Notes: generated by a model from the letters alone, not told the origin. A stretch of 64,000 nucleotides of DNA from Mesostigma viride (GCA_009746045.1 RPFO01000068.1:49088-113087); one strand, 5' to 3'. Positions 40,246-51,575 are shown, numbered from the stretch's first letter. A program made the numbers and translations.

Positions 40246-42402
40246 TCCCAATAAGGACAGCACCTTCAGCAGCAGGTATTGGCGTGAAACCTTGGTCCCA
40301 ACGGTCATCTGACCCTTTTCCCGCGAAAATGGACTCCGTACCCGGCGCGGCGCGGTACTGGGGTCGACAGGACCCGTCCGTACCTGTAAATTATGTGGTG
40401 GAGAAAAGTACCTATTTTGGTGGGAACGTTGCAATGCGTGCGTGCGTTCCCGCAAATTGCGGCTATGGGGTCGAGCCAGGTCCGAGGCTTGCCTGAACTA
40501 TACAGGCGATCGTTTTGCCCCGGACCAAGACAGAATTATAGATCAACATCTAGAGCTTCCGCCCAAGCTGTTTTTGGGGGGCAGTCGCTTTTGATTCTCT
40601 AAAAAATTCTTTGATAAACGGAATTTGTCTAGTTTGCAGAAAAACGGGAGGCGACGTAGATTGCATGACAAGCCGGTGCACTGCTCTGTGATGCGCGCTT
40701 TTTTCTTGACATTAGCAACGGATACCGTGAGGGTGGGTATTGTTACGCTTTCGGGTTCAAGGGCGAGTTCTGGGTACAAGTTTTTTGGGCGGTTGGAAGC
40801 GTTAAATATACCCAGTTTTTATGTCTTCAGATCGTCGTTGCGCCTGGCGACGACGGCGGTGGGCGCGAGCCATAGATTTCATTTGCCGCAAGGCTGGGTG
40901 CTGCCCACGCGTCCCCATGCTTTCTTTTATAATTTTCGAGCCTTTCCGCGCATCTGGCCGGCTGGGAGCACGTCGAGAAGCCGTCTCCGGACATCATCCG
41001 CATCCGTTTCTTCATATAAATTACGACAACACATGTCGTAGGTTGTTATTCGATTACATTGTATGATTTCGATTGTGTATTATGCCCAGCCCCTGAAGGT
41101 CATTTTCATGCCGCTGTTGAATGGGGAGAGGCGAGTGTCAGCTGGCCACCGTTTTTTCCTTCCGTTCCGTCAATGCAAAGGTAATCGTTATCTGCATGGC
41201 CAACGCTGGCGTTAGAAGCAATGCCTTGCTTGCTATGGTAAGCGTACGTGTGGATAGTTTCTTGTTGCTGCCTTGTTGCTGAAAGTTTTTCCCAGGCTTT
41301 CTGGGATCTTGCCTATTTGGTTTCTGACATATTACCCTTTTTTCTAGAGGGAGCTAGGTAGAGGAGTTGACCTTGTCATGTTGGCATTCTGCTGCTGTGA
41401 TAGCCTCTTCGTCTTTGCGATACCTATAATGAGCCCTTTATATTGCATGCATGGCTCTACTTAGGGTGCTAAAGCACAATGGTGTCACCTAAGCGTCCTA
41501 CGAAGACCTAGGACCTTACTCGGCCACTGAAAACCTGTCCTTACCCTAGTTTGGCATAGCTAGCTTTCCTTGTGCTCTGCCAAAAGCAGCTGCTCGTATC
41601 GGGTTCCTGGCCATATATGTTAAAAATATAATTACTTACAGCAGAGTGAAATCACTCAAACCAAAGCAAACGCCCAGCTATAAACCTATATACAGAGCCA
41701 TGTCAAAGCTCTATACTACGATAAGACCAATGGAAACGCCTAACGGGAGGAACCTAATAGCCCTGCTGCACCGCAAAATCAGCCCGCGTACGGCGGAGCA
41801 TGATGTCAGCCATGGCCCGAGTCAGCGCCACCGACAAGCGCTGACGCCAATATGACGTCCAGGTCCGCGCCGACCATGGGGCCCGCTGGCCCTCCAGGTC
41901 CAGCCGGTCCTCCCGGAGCCGGCAACACTCCTTGAAGAAGGCGGAGGTCAGGGGCCCCATGGCACCAAACTCCTCCAGGACAAAGGGCACCACCCGATGG
42001 TGCCCGACGTCGCCGTAGGCCAGGAGCTTGGCCCGCTCCGCCCGGTCCGCCGTGTAACCTGGCCATATATGTCATAGCTGGACATCCGTGGGGTGGCCAA
42101 GCATGGGCAGCCCCGGGGTGGCTGCCACATGTTAGGGAGGTGTCCTATGGGTTTGGTGACCACTTGTGGTCCTTTGAAGCATGGTCTTTGTGTCTCATTC
42201 TCTCGTGCATTATAGTGGAGGGTTTTCCTTGGTTGCCGATGCAGGCCCCCCTGCACGTAACAATTCATAATTAAATAGGATATGCGCGCATATGGATGAT
42301 GTTAAGCATTGGAATTACTCTCAAACACATCATAAATGATCATGGTTCAAAGCCCCATATTTAATTTTTTTTGTGTGTGAGAGTTATTAACAGCATTGCA
42401 CT
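40246..42402 (-). mobile_element. 5'-truncated LINE inserted in gypsy gag
   Basis: The gag sequence breaks here, and the 21-base palindromic phrase TGTCCTCAATTGAGGACAAA (plus A) occurs at both edges, at about 40225-40245 and 42403-42423, consistent with a long LINE-type target duplication. Minus-strand frames at 41754-42075 (VVPFVLEEFGAMGPLTSAFF and WRQRLSVALTRAMADIML) resemble the C-terminal tail of algal L1-type ORF2 proteins. The rest (40246-41640) has no coding signal and would be 3' UTR. Confidence 0.6.
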
Positions 42403-43238
42403 GTCCTCAATTGAGGACAAAACTGTTGGGTGTGAGCCATTTGTAGCCGTGGCGTCGCTGGGTTTGTTGGTGCCGGCGCATGCGGCACGCCAAAAGAAAA
42501 CCCAGTTTGTGCACTAGGCATCCCAGGCACATGCTGCCGCGATGCCTGCATCTGTGGCACTTGCGCCTGTGGCTGCACGGATGGTGCCTGCGACATTAAA
42601 GGCACCTGCGACTGCAACACCTGCGCTTGGGGCTGCCAAACTTGCGCCTGCGGCTGCAACACTTGCGGCTGTGGTAGGTGCGGCGCTGGTGTCAGCGTTG
42701 CTTGCGCGGTCCACGTCGCGTGCAGACTTGCAATCTGCGCCGCCATGCAACTGCGCCGTCTGCTGCTGCTGCAACTGCATATGAGCCTGCTGTTGCTGCT
42801 GCATATCTGTTGTTGGGATTGTGCTACATGTTGCAAAATCTGCTGCAACACATCCGCACCCACCCCCTGGCTGGCACTTGGCCCCGGCGCTAGCCCGGTG
42901 CCTGCCATTGAACCCGCTGAGCTGTATCTGCGATGATGGTGTGATGGGAAGTACTGTTCCATCTTGAGGACCTGCCGCGCTGCCACCCAGCCCTCCGTTG
43001 ACGACCGATGTGTCACCACCACCACCACCAACGCCACCACTCCGATCGGCGACCCCCCCCCAATTGCCCATCCCGGAACCCGAGGCTGCTGGTGGGACGA
43101 GTGGCCCATTGCCGTTGTCGCCAGTTGGCAAGGATGCCTGCGTGCCTGCAGCATCACCCTGCCGCGGTGCGCCATCCACCACCGTGCCTTGCATGGTTGG
43201 GACTTGGGGTTGGCGCCCCCTTGATGTTCAATGACCAT
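42403..43238 (-). pseudogene. Gypsy gag, N-terminal part
   Basis: A Gln/Pro/Ala-rich protein on the minus strand with repeated QPQAQV, QMQ and QQQQ blocks and a DVLQQILQHVAQSQQQI helix. Two frames alternate (42514-43194 and 42387-43238), implying at least one indel near 42905. Gag forms the virus-like particle. It has no zinc knuckle, as in some gypsy elements. Its last residues before the LINE insertion (FCPQLRT) recur at the other edge. Confidence 0.5.
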
Positions 43239-43299
43239 CTTGGTCTGCCATCAAGCTTCGTGCTTGTGCTCTCGTGAGCACCGTTTCTGCAACCAATCA

Positions 43300-44600
43300 C
43301 TGGGCTACAGAGTGAGCAGACGTAGTGCAAAATCAGTATGCACCACAGGGGCCACCACTTGGCCCCTTCAACTTGCTGGCACCACACCAGATGCACAGGG
43401 CAAGGAGAAAGAAAACAATTGCCTGAAAGCTGAAAACCAATGCTGCTTCAGGACCTGCTTGCAAGCTGCCTGCCTTGACAGCCTTGCACAGCCAGCTTTA
43501 CCTCTATTCCTATGTAGTATTCAGGAAGAGGCCTCAGCCTTGACCAATCTTACCTAGTAACCAACTCTCAGTTAGCTCTGTGTGGATAAGACGAGAAGCT
43601 AGTGCCAACTGCACTTCTCAAAAAGGTGAGACCTGAGAGTGAGGTATGACTAGGTTAGGCTTCACACTGGGTTCTTTGTTGCAAATGAAATGAACGTTTT
43701 TATTACCAATACTCTACCTAACTAGCTTGGCAGCTCTGTTTCAGCAATAGCTGGGCTCAATGAAAGAAAGGAGGGCTGGCCACACTTGCCACGCACCACC
43801 ATGACCAAGACAGAGTTCAAAGATCCACACAGAGCTACATCCAACGCCCTGGTGGAAACACACACTTATCCCAATGAATGCCTCACACTTACGCAATATC
43901 TTGCGTCAGCCTTACCTCGTAGCCACGCTCAGTATCTGATCCTGACGACAACCGCTTTGTCGTCCATACTGCTTCAATTACACCAAAGCTACTCCGTGGC
44001 ACTCGGCTTTGGTCAGCACCAAGACCTAAAAGTACACAAAATCCTAAGTCGTTGTCTGCAACGACTCCCTGTTCCGCATATGAAACATATCATCTAGCAC
44101 TTTCTCTTTATATACGATAAAATCAACTAGACAACCTGGGTAGGCCAGAAATCCCAGACGACAAAATGCCCTTGTCGCAGAGCACTCCAGTGTCGACTTG
44201 CCGACCCTGAGCTTGCCAAACAACTATATCACCAACCAAGCATGTACGACAACTAGCTGGCCCTGACGAGAAAAGCTGCCTCGTCGCATTCACAAAAGCG
44301 GCTTGCCAGCCTGCCGAATATCAATGCCAATATTGCACGACATTATCTACCTGCAGCGGACAGTTCTCGAGATCAATAACGCGCCAGCTTGCGTGCACGT
44401 GCATGTTCAGCCTGCACAATCCGCATAATTGCCAGGCTGGCAGCCTAGCTTGGTCCGTGTTGTAGTCCAGCAGCCAGTGCGTGCTGCTTGCCAGCGTTGG
44501 CACTGACCTCCTGGTGACTCATGGCAGTACCGCTGTCAACTCCCAGTGCTGCGCGTCGCGCTACGGCGCATGCGTTGCTCCCGTAAGGCCCAAATGCCAA
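43300..44600. other. Region upstream of the gypsy element, LTR not resolved
   Basis: Expected site of the 5' LTR on the minus strand. I found no copy of this sequence near 26.6 kb. Short direct phrases (TAACTGAGAG/GAGTTGGTTA type) and a TTTATATACGATAAAA stretch near 44106 are present. No gene seen. Confidence 0.4.
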
Positions 44601-45200
44601 AGGCGTAACAACTCGCACACGCGCAATGCCTACTAAGCTGCCTCGCCTCGTCCCCCGGGCCGGCCGCGTGGCGGCCCCGCGTAAAGCCAATACTCGTGCG
44701 AATCGGAACGGCGCGCGACATGCAATCGTTCGCTCAAAACCTACAGGCACTCGAAGGCCCTCGGCGAGCACCGCAAACACATGCTCGTCAAGGTCCTGGT
44801 CCTCACGGTGCTCACCTACGGCGCCGAGGCATGGACACTCACGGACAAGCTGGCCGCCAAGCTATAGACGGCACGGTAACCAGGATGCTCCGTCAGGCCC
44901 TGAATGTAGGGTTTTCCACGCAGATCTTTAGAATCTTTGTACCAGGGCATGCCTCGCCTTTCGGACGAGATTAGACAATGTAGGATAGCATTCGTAGGAC
45001 ATCTTGCTCGCACCAGCCATGCAGGTAGACACCGACCTCGGTCTGGCCGGCCCCTAGCGGCTTGGCCAGCCAGGGCGGCATATCTTGACCTGGCCTGGCC
45101 CCAAGGACATACCTAAGAAGGTAGGCAAACATGTCATGACCTACCCCCAGCAGTTGCTGGCCGACCTAGTAGTGGTCCCAGCCCCATTTGAACATCGCAT
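44600..45200 (+). pseudogene. LINE C-terminal fragment
   Basis: Scattered plus-strand frames read LVKVLVLTVLTYGAEAWTLT, MLRQALNVGFS and HILTWPGPKDI-like phrases, the C-terminal domain of the same LINE class as 23952-24575, with stops and frame changes. It is joined head to tail to the next copy. Confidence 0.65.
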
Positions 45201-45224
45201 TCACTCCCTCCAGGGCAAGGACAT

Positions 45225-46295
45225 GTGGTACCACCTCGACCGGCTCGGCGGCCGGCGGCAGCACACCCCGGCATGGAGCACACGGGGGACGACACGGCGC
45301 CGGTCAGCCTTGACCGCTGGTTGGCCCACAATGTTTCCAGGCTTGACCGGTGGGGCTCGCGCCCCCCCTCCGCCGCTTCACCCCGAGACGGCCGCCCGCT
45401 CGGTGTTGCCGGACCCCCGCCGCCGCCAGCGCCCCCCTCCTCGGCCGCGGACTACCAAGTCCCGGCCTTGCAGGAGGGCTGCCTTGCCACTGAGGACGTC
45501 CCCTTCACTTTGAAGGAACTGGACGGCGCCCTTGCTCGCCTGCGGTACGATGCGGCGGTCGGTGCTGACCACCTTTCTGCTGAGCTGCTGAAGACCCCTG
45601 ATCCGGCGGTTAGGGATCTTCTGCTGGCGTTCTGCAACCGTGTCCTGCTTTCTGACGAGCCTCCGCCTGCTGAGTGGCAGACGGCCATCCGCGTCATGCT
45701 GTACAAGAAGGGCTCTGCTGCTGACCCCGGTAACTACCGGGGTGTCTGCCTCCAGAGCGCCGCGCTGAAGGTCTTCATGCGCATGATGCTGCACAGGCTC
45801 CGCGCCGCGCTGGACCCACACCTGGGTGAGTCTCAGATGGGTTTCCGTCGTGGTCGTAACACTGTCATGGCTGTGTTTGTCGCGCGCCGGTTGATGGAGG
45901 AGGTGCGTCGCCTTCCCCCTCACAGTTTGCCGCTGGTCTTCATTTTTGTTGACTATATCAAGGCCTTTGACACGGTCCTCTGGGAGGCTCTTTGGGCCAT
46001 CCTAGCTCTGGATCGGGTGCCACCTGCGTTTATTGCTGCCATTCGCCGACTGTATGAGGGCTCACAGGCAGTAGTGCGGACTGCGGAAGGCACCACCCCA
46101 CCATTCCCCCTTCACCACGGGGTGTGGCAAGGTTGTGTCCTGTCCCCATACCTGTTCATTATTGTCGTGGATCACGTCATGCGCAGGGCACGTGCGCGCT
46201 TTACTGCTCTTAAGGGGTTCGAGCCAGGCTTGGACATCCTTAACGACAGCGCGCACGGCGGGGTTAGACCTGGTTATACCGCCTTGCCGACCTGA
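45225..46295 (+). pseudogene. LINE reverse transcriptase (356-residue frame)
   Basis: The frame reads LKELDGALARLRYDAAVGAD, WQTAIRVMLYKKGSAADPGN, YRGVCLQSAALKVFMRMMLH, MGFRRGRNTVMAVFVARRLM, IFVDYIKAFDTVLWEALWAI (catalytic Asp) and HHGVWQGCVLSPYLFIIVVD. It ends just before the Y-A-D-D block because of a one-base frame change near 46277; the next frame continues LIYADDTTLIESPEHIQTW. The N-terminal 60 residues are Pro/Arg-rich and probably not part of the original domain. Confidence 0.8.
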
Positions 46296-46990
46296 TTTAT
46301 GCGGATGACACCACCCTCATCGAGAGCCCCGAGCACATTCAGACCTGGCTGGACTGTCTGGGCCTGGAGGCGCGGGCGGTGGGGTTGGAGATTAGTGTCA
46401 AAACTGAGGCGATGGTGATTGGGGCCTCCAGTACACCACCGCTGCCGCGCCTGCTCGATGGGACGGAGGTCCCGTTCCGCGACCGCTTCAAGCTGTTGGG
46501 GAGCTGGCTTCCTGACACTGCCGACGATGTGGACACCCGCATCGGCCTGGCCTGGGCCAAGCTCCGTTCGCTCAAACCCTACTGGCGCTCGAAGGGCCTG
46601 GGCGAGCACCGCAAGCGTGATGCTCTTCAAGGTCCTCGTCCTCACGGTGCTCACGTATACATGGCGCAGATATATATATACATACATGGCGCAGAGGCGT
46701 GGACAATCCCACTCAAACTGGCAGCTAGGCTAGACGGCACGGTTTACAGGATGCTCCGACAGGTCCTTAACGTAGGGTTTTCCGAGCGTCCGTCATCAGA
46801 GTCTTTGTATCATGGCATGCCCCGTATTTCGGACGAGATTAGGCAGCGTAGGATAGCATTTGTAGGACACCTGGCCCGCACCAGCCAGGTCGACACCGCC
46901 CTTGGTCTGGCCGGCCCCCAGCGGCTTGGCCAGCCAGGGCGACACATTCTGACCTGGCCTGGCCCCGAGGGCATTCCCAAAAGGGTATAG
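46285..46990 (+). pseudogene. LINE RT C-terminal domain
   Basis: It continues the RT with YADD, LEISVKTEAMVIGASS, FRDRFKLLGSWLPDTADDVD and FVGHLARTSQVDTALGLAG. A local duplication around 46655-46695 (ACATGGCGCAGATATAT-type) inserts Tyr/Ile residues into the usual LTVLTYGAEAW strand. It ends in a stop near 46988. Confidence 0.75.
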
Positions 46991-47330
46991 GGAAACCTGT
47001 CACGACCTACGTCCAGATGTTGCTGGACGACCTAGTCGGGTCCCAGCCCAGTTTGAGCACCGCATCCACTGACTCTCTCCCGTCTTTGGACTGCCATGCA
47101 GGACAAGACGCGGTGGAAGAGGATTGTCAAGGCGCACACGCCCGACCCTGTGGGCAAGCCCCCTCCCCCCAAGCGGAGGCGGCGTTTGGATGAGTAGTGT
47201 AGTTAGGATTTTCTAGACTAGATAGCTAGGAGTTAGGATAGTTCGATTACGCGGCTTCCTCCACCCCATCCATCATGGAATATATGTGCTCATGATCTCC
47301 CAACGGAGGCATGTTATATAATTTAATTTA

Positions 47331-48580
47331 ACCCTTAGTCCGTTAACCCCCCGACCTGTCGGGGGGTTTGACTAACGGTCGAATTTCGCGCCGCGCCGAG
47401 AGCGCCGCGCCACTTGTGACGGATGTCAGTGGTCCGGTGGGTCCGGGAACACTTAGGGACGAAGGTGATGCATAGGTTTGGGGGTAATATTCGCCATAGC
47501 CTGGTAATTACAACGTGCATTGAGAATGTATCACGTGACTTTGGCGGGAAATTTTCGCTCGCGCGCGCGCGTAATGAGATATGGCTGCCAACGTGCCGCT
47601 GTTACGAAATGTTTGCGTCTCACGGCTTGAAACGGTTCAGAATGTTGCTCAGAATGACGATGCATGATTTTCGTAGGTCAGGCACGGCCAGATTTATAGG
47701 GTTGGGAAAATACAGGTAGGAAAATATAACTTTCCTGGTCGTCAGTTCCAGATGAGTCATAGCTTATCATAGGTCGATTTCCTCCCTATGGCCGGGCAAT
47801 CTGCGCCAGCCCGGGCATCCAGTTTGGGTATGGGACGTCAGCTGCAGCGTTTGCTGAGAATGCGGACTAGTTTAGTAGCCATCTTTGCACGGAACATCGA
47901 CCTGGTAGTCATGGCGGATCATGAAGTATGCGGCTATGGCGGCCTTTGCATGTAGAGCATCAGTATGTGTGAGATATGAGGGTCCCGGCCAGCGGAATCC
48001 GGGTAGGGCATGAACGAGCCAGGTACGACAACGTATTTGCGTGTTGTTTGCAGCGGAATACGTATCCCATGCATTATAAATGACGATTTTATCCATGCAT
48101 ATTTCAGCAAGTTCCATGCCTGTTGTAAAGAGTGGTATTAGCCCTGAAAGTGCCCAGTTTTTGGCATTTCTTTGGAGTATACCACTCCGTCAGTGCCGGT
48201 AGGCAACGTGTTTGTATTCCAGCACTTTTGGCAGCCTTTGATAGCTTGTTATAATGCATTATTGTGTTGCATGTCATAGATAGCTGTTTACACGCGCGTA
48301 ACCCACACACATGTATGAGCACGTTATATAGGGGTAATGGGTTATCCGGGTGGTCTGACCCAAGGAAACCACCATTGGACTATCCAACTAAGTTGTCCAA
48401 TGTTGGTATTGAGATTCCCTGCCCTCCCTGGGAAGTTAGGGTGGGGTAGACTTTTCCTTGGGGAAAAAAGATCGTCTTTTGGCCAACTTTGACTGGAGCT
48501 ATCATCCAAATGCTTTGATAAAGCCAAGGTATTATTGCATATTCTGAAAGCCCTTGAAGTGTAGATACTCCTAGCATCTT
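47331..48580. other. Intergenic region with a strong short hairpin
   Basis: At 47347-47366 CCCCCCGAC and GTCGGGGGG form a perfect 9-bp stem around CT. No coding signal follows. The remaining sequence has no recognised repeat or gene. Confidence 0.5.
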
Positions 48581-48581
48581 A

Positions 48582-50500
48582 ATTAATTAATAAGCACGTG
48601 ACTGCGTCACGTGGGTGCCAATACAGAGTAAAGGAACCTTCAACCCTATATACACAGTGAGAAGGAGGGAGGGCGCCCTAGCTTCTCTCACTGCCGCAGG
48701 TGGGCAGGCCACAGAGCGCTCTCTCCACGGCATGGTGCCGGGGCGCAACACTGTGGGTGCAATACAACCAGTGCAATACCATAGGTAGGCTGACGCATAG
48801 CTTATGCTACAAATGTGAGGTGGGCTCAAGACGTCGGCTAATTAAGGCGCAAGCTGATGGCCACAAGGTGCCAGAGCTAATTGAAGGTACTATAACGCTG
48901 TGCGCTAATATCGTTTCAAGTGCTGTAATGCCTAAGCTATCCCATCATCGATTGCCCCCATCTAGACAACTAGCTGGAGTGCTCTATCCCGGGGAAGCCC
49001 GGGGGGGCTTCCACAGTTTCTTGTTGACGTAGAGGTCCCCGCCCCGCCAGTACACTTGGGGCTTCTCGGGGTTGGTCTTGTGGCGGATGTAGTCGGGCCA
49101 CTGATCGCGGCGTTGCTGCTGCTGGGCTGGCGTCAGGTCGTCGTCAAGCGACCAGGAGGTGTCCACCAGCTTCTTGCGGCGAGAGAGGAACCGAACTCGG
49201 GCTGTGATGTCGCTGAAGGTGAGGACCACTGGAGGGGGCCCAGCCTTGGCCCGTGGATGGGGCAGGCGGTAGGCGCCCTGCAGTATCGCACCTGGCAGCT
49301 GCATGCGCGCCAAGAGCTGTTTCTTCAGCTCGTCGAGAAGAGAGTCTGGGGTCTCCTCCGGCAGCATGTCGAAGCGCCTGAGGATGACCCGGCAGCGGCG
49401 ACGGTCGCGGTCAGCGGCCTCGCGGCGCGTGTCTTCCAGCTCCTGGAGCTTGGTGGTGATGGCGGTCGTGGTAGAGGATGCCTGGCTCTTGAGCAGGTCC
49501 GCCCAGGAGGCGCGAGTCGAGGGGTCATCACTAGCCCTACCAGCAGGTTGGGCGGCGATGGTGGCCGTTCGCTCGGCGATCTCGGGGACCTGCGTGGCCA
49601 GGGCGTCTACCTTGGCGGCAACTGCCTCAAGTTTCACGGTGCCTTGGCCGACTCGGCCTTCCACCTGGTTAAGGCGGGTGGTCACAGTGGCTGTGGCCTC
49701 GGAAACTTTGGTGGCAATGTGCTCTTGCGTAGCAGTAAACTGAGGCTGGAGCTTAAGGGCGACTCTGGCTTCAATGTTGTTGACCTTGGCCGAGAGAGTG
49801 TTGAGTGGGCCGTCAGGCGCGTTCAGGGCGGCGAGCTGCTCAGCCATCGGCGCCAGCTGCTCCGCCACTGCAGCTCGGATGGAGTCCGTGCTGGGGGAGG
49901 TGCTGCTCTGCGGGGATGCTGCAGCTGCTGTGGCTGCCCGTCTGCGCTCATGCAGGAGGCTCCTGAGGCCAGCGTAGCCAATCTGGGTGATGTCGTGGGC
50001 GTCGCAGCGCAGGTAGCTGCACATGATGACTGCCTTCAAGTACGCCTCCGGTTCTTGAAGCAGCCATTCCCAGGCGGGCTTGGTGACCTTGTCGCCAGGG
50101 GTAGGCAGGAAAAGTTCGTCATGGCGGGCCAGGAACTTGATAACATCGTCACATTGTTCCTTCGTGAGCGTAAAGATTTCCAAGATGCAAAAATCCCGCT
50201 GGCCGGCGCCGAAGCGGCGGACGTCCCATTTGGTATGGGAAGTTCGGGTTTTCTTGGGAATGGGCGACGAATTTGGCGTAGAGCACTGCGTCGAGGGAGG
50301 CAGACCGGGGGGGAGAGCTTCGATCAGCGCAAAAAGGTTGGCGTCCGCAGGAGTTGATGTCGCACGTGCTGCTGTCGACGGGAATGCCGACGACAGCTCA
50401 AAATGTTTGTCAAGGCTGCGTTTTGGTGGCATTTGCAAAATACTGCGTTACAGCCGTAACCGATTATACTAGCAGATGCGTCTTGAAAAGACGCATCTGA
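48582..50500 (-). mobile_element. ORF1-only L1-type LINE
   Basis: A minus-strand element with a complete ORF1 (48984-50438) but no endonuclease or RT downstream. The 3' UTR (48614-48983) ends in the perfect hairpin CACGTGACGCAGTCACGTG (48595-48613) and a TTAATTAATTAA tail at about 48582-48594. It may be an internally deleted copy or a parasitic ORF1-only lineage like the half-LINEs known elsewhere. Confidence 0.7.
48984..50438 (-). CDS. LINE ORF1 protein, nucleic-acid chaperone type
   Basis: A 484-residue intact frame starting MQMPPKRSLDKHFEL; the second Met (50432) is an equally likely start. Residues ~1-75 are Ser/Pro/Thr-rich and basic. Residues ~75-165 form a helical region with many charged residues. 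Residues ~195-345 are an Ala-rich coiled coil. From ~345 the frame reads RRRCRVILRRFDMLPEETPD, ILQGAYRLPHP, PPPVVLTFSDITARVRFLSR and KKLVDTSWSLDDDLTPAQQQ, which matches the RRM plus C-terminal domain layout of L1-type ORF1p. Such proteins trimerise, bind LINE RNA and act as chaperones. The absence of stops over 1.4 kb suggests a young or selected copy. It stands alone without ORF2. Confidence 0.8.
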   Translation of the reverse strand: MQMPPKRSLDKHFELSSAFPSTAARATSTPADANLFALIEALPPGLPPSTQCSTPNSSPIPKKTRTSHTKWDVRRFGAGQRDFCILEIFTLTKEQCDDVIKFLARHDELFLPTPGDKVTKPAWEWLLQEPEAYLKAVIMCSYLRCDAHDITQIGYAGLRSLLHERRRAATAAAASPQSSTSPSTDSIRAAVAEQLAPMAEQLAALNAPDGPLNTLSAKVNNIEARVALKLQPQFTATQEHIATKVSEATATVTTRLNQVEGRVGQGTVKLEAVAAKVDALATQVPEIAERTATIAAQPAGRASDDPSTRASWADLLKSQASSTTTAITTKLQELEDTRREAADRDRRRCRVILRRFDMLPEETPDSLLDELKKQLLARMQLPGAILQGAYRLPHPRAKAGPPPVVLTFSDITARVRFLSRRKKLVDTSWSLDDDLTPAQQQQRRDQWPDYIRHKTNPEKPQVYWRGGDLYVNKKLWKPPRASPG

Positions 50501-50910
50501 TGCAAGTAGCCTGACTGAATTTGGGGCTCAGACGCAAAAGTTCTGAGCTCCGCCGTCAGCCATGTCCGCTCGTGGCTCGTGGCTCGTGCCAGAGATGTCC
50601 TAGCATCTTGGTTGGGGGTATTTGGAGTTGTGGCCTGTGAGTTATGATTTTTTTCATTTTCAGGGGTATGAAAGTGCCAAAAATGGGTCAGCGGACTATG
50701 GGTTAATTTAATTTAATTCACTCCCTCTCTCTTGCTTCGACTGCTATTATTAATTAATTAATTAATTAATTAATTAATTAATTAAGTAGCTTCCATCATC
50801 ATTCCGTCATCATTCCGTCATCGCGGCTCACAGAATGGCACCAGCCTTATGCTGGCATCTGCCACCCCTATAGTGACCCTATAGTGACCGCGGCCTGGGG
50901 TGGGGTATCA
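50500..50910. other. TTAA-rich repeats and retroelement tails
   Basis: It contains TTTAATTTAATT (about 50702-50718), a TTAA microsatellite (about 50748-50785) and a doubled CATCATTCCGTCATC phrase. A doubled TATAGTGACC phrase (about 50870-50890) recurs in the repeats to the right. No gene. Confidence 0.6.
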
Positions 50911-50993
50911 CCCTAAACCCTAAACCCTAAACCCTAAACCCTAAACCCTAAACCCTAAACCCTAAACCCTAAACCCTAAACCCTAAACCCTAA
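50911..50993. repeat. Interstitial telomere array (CCCTAAA)n
   Basis: About 11-12 perfect CCCTAAA units, the plant and green-algal telomere sequence, reading as the C-rich strand left to right. At a real chromosome end this orientation belongs to a left end, with the chromosome extending right, into the 162-bp repeats and the virus-like cluster. Confidence 0.95.
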
Positions 50994-51047
50994 CACCGTC
51001 TCCAGACACCCACGGCATCCCCCCACCCTGGCTATCACCCTCCCACT

Positions 51048-51575
51048 GTGACTAAATTTACTAAGTTTACTATGGGTTTTTGGTTTTTTTTCTAGGAAAT
51101 TCAAGCCAGCTGCCATGAGGTCAAGGTGCTACAGGTGCTGTGTGGTACAGGGTAGCTATAGTGACCTTATAGTGACCATGGTGGTAGACTCTTATGCTGG
51201 CATCCCAGGGTGACTAAATTTACTAAGTTTACTATGGGTTTTTGGTTTTTTTTCTAGGAAATTCAAGCCAGCTGCCATGAGGTCAAGGTGCTACAGGTGC
51301 TGTGTGGTACAGGGTAGCTATAGTGACCTTATAGTGACCATGGTGGTAGACTCTTATGCTGGCATCCCAGGGTGACTAAATTTACTAAGTTTACTATGGG
51401 TTTTGGGTTTTTTTTCTAGGAAATTCAAGCCACCTGCCATGAGGTCAAGGGTGTGACATCCAGTCCCACCATGCCATAAGAGGGTGAGGCGTGTGGGATA
51501 TGGGACTAAGTCATTTCCCGTGGGAGACTATGTTTACTAAGTTTACTATGGGTTTTGGGTTTTATTCCTAGGAAA
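51048..51575. repeat. 162-bp tandem repeat, three units plus partial
   Basis: GTGACTAAATTTACTAAGTT begins units at 51048, 51210 and 51372; a fourth partial unit with TTTACTAAGTTTACTATGGG lies near 51530. Units share GGTTTTTTTTCTAGGAAATT and GACCTTATAGTGACC. The first two are nearly identical. Confidence 0.92.

Larger units (their letters stand above)
26613..43300 (-). mobile_element. Ty3/gypsy retrotransposon with DNA methyltransferase and PHD-like finger
   Basis: On the minus strand the element reads gag (42.4-43.2 and 40.0-40.2 kb), aspartic protease (39.2-40.0), cytosine-5 methyltransferase (39.1-37.9, resumed at 31.9-31.86), RT (31.6-30.4), RNase H (30.4-29.7), HHCC and DDE integrase (29.7-28.95, resumed at 27.4), and an integrase C-terminus with a PHD-like finger (27.3-26.64). 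Three insertions split it: 40246-42402 (LINE), 31937-37897 (CACTA-like) and 27445-28950 (unknown). Without them the core is about 7 kb. Pol order (RT, RNase H, integrase) is that of Ty3/gypsy. Clear LTRs were not identified. Several frameshifts mean it is defective. Confidence 0.85.
45201..47330 (+). mobile_element. RTE-like LINE copy with near-intact RT
   Basis: A plus-strand non-LTR element: RT at 45225-46295, RT C-terminus at 46285-46990, then 3' UTR ending in the CATGATCTCCCAACGGAGGCATG hairpin and TTATATAATTTAATTTAA tail (about 47290-47330). The endonuclease is missing. This is the best preserved RT of its family in the window. Confidence 0.85.

Noticed and set aside
47347-47372. Rho-independent terminator-like hairpin
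   Set aside because: The stem is perfect, but the context is nuclear eukaryotic DNA and no gene ends there.
49056-50357. 433-residue plus-strand frame
   Set aside because: It lies antisense to the LINE ORF1, which has a recognisable coiled coil and RNA-binding end; the antisense frame has no domain pattern.
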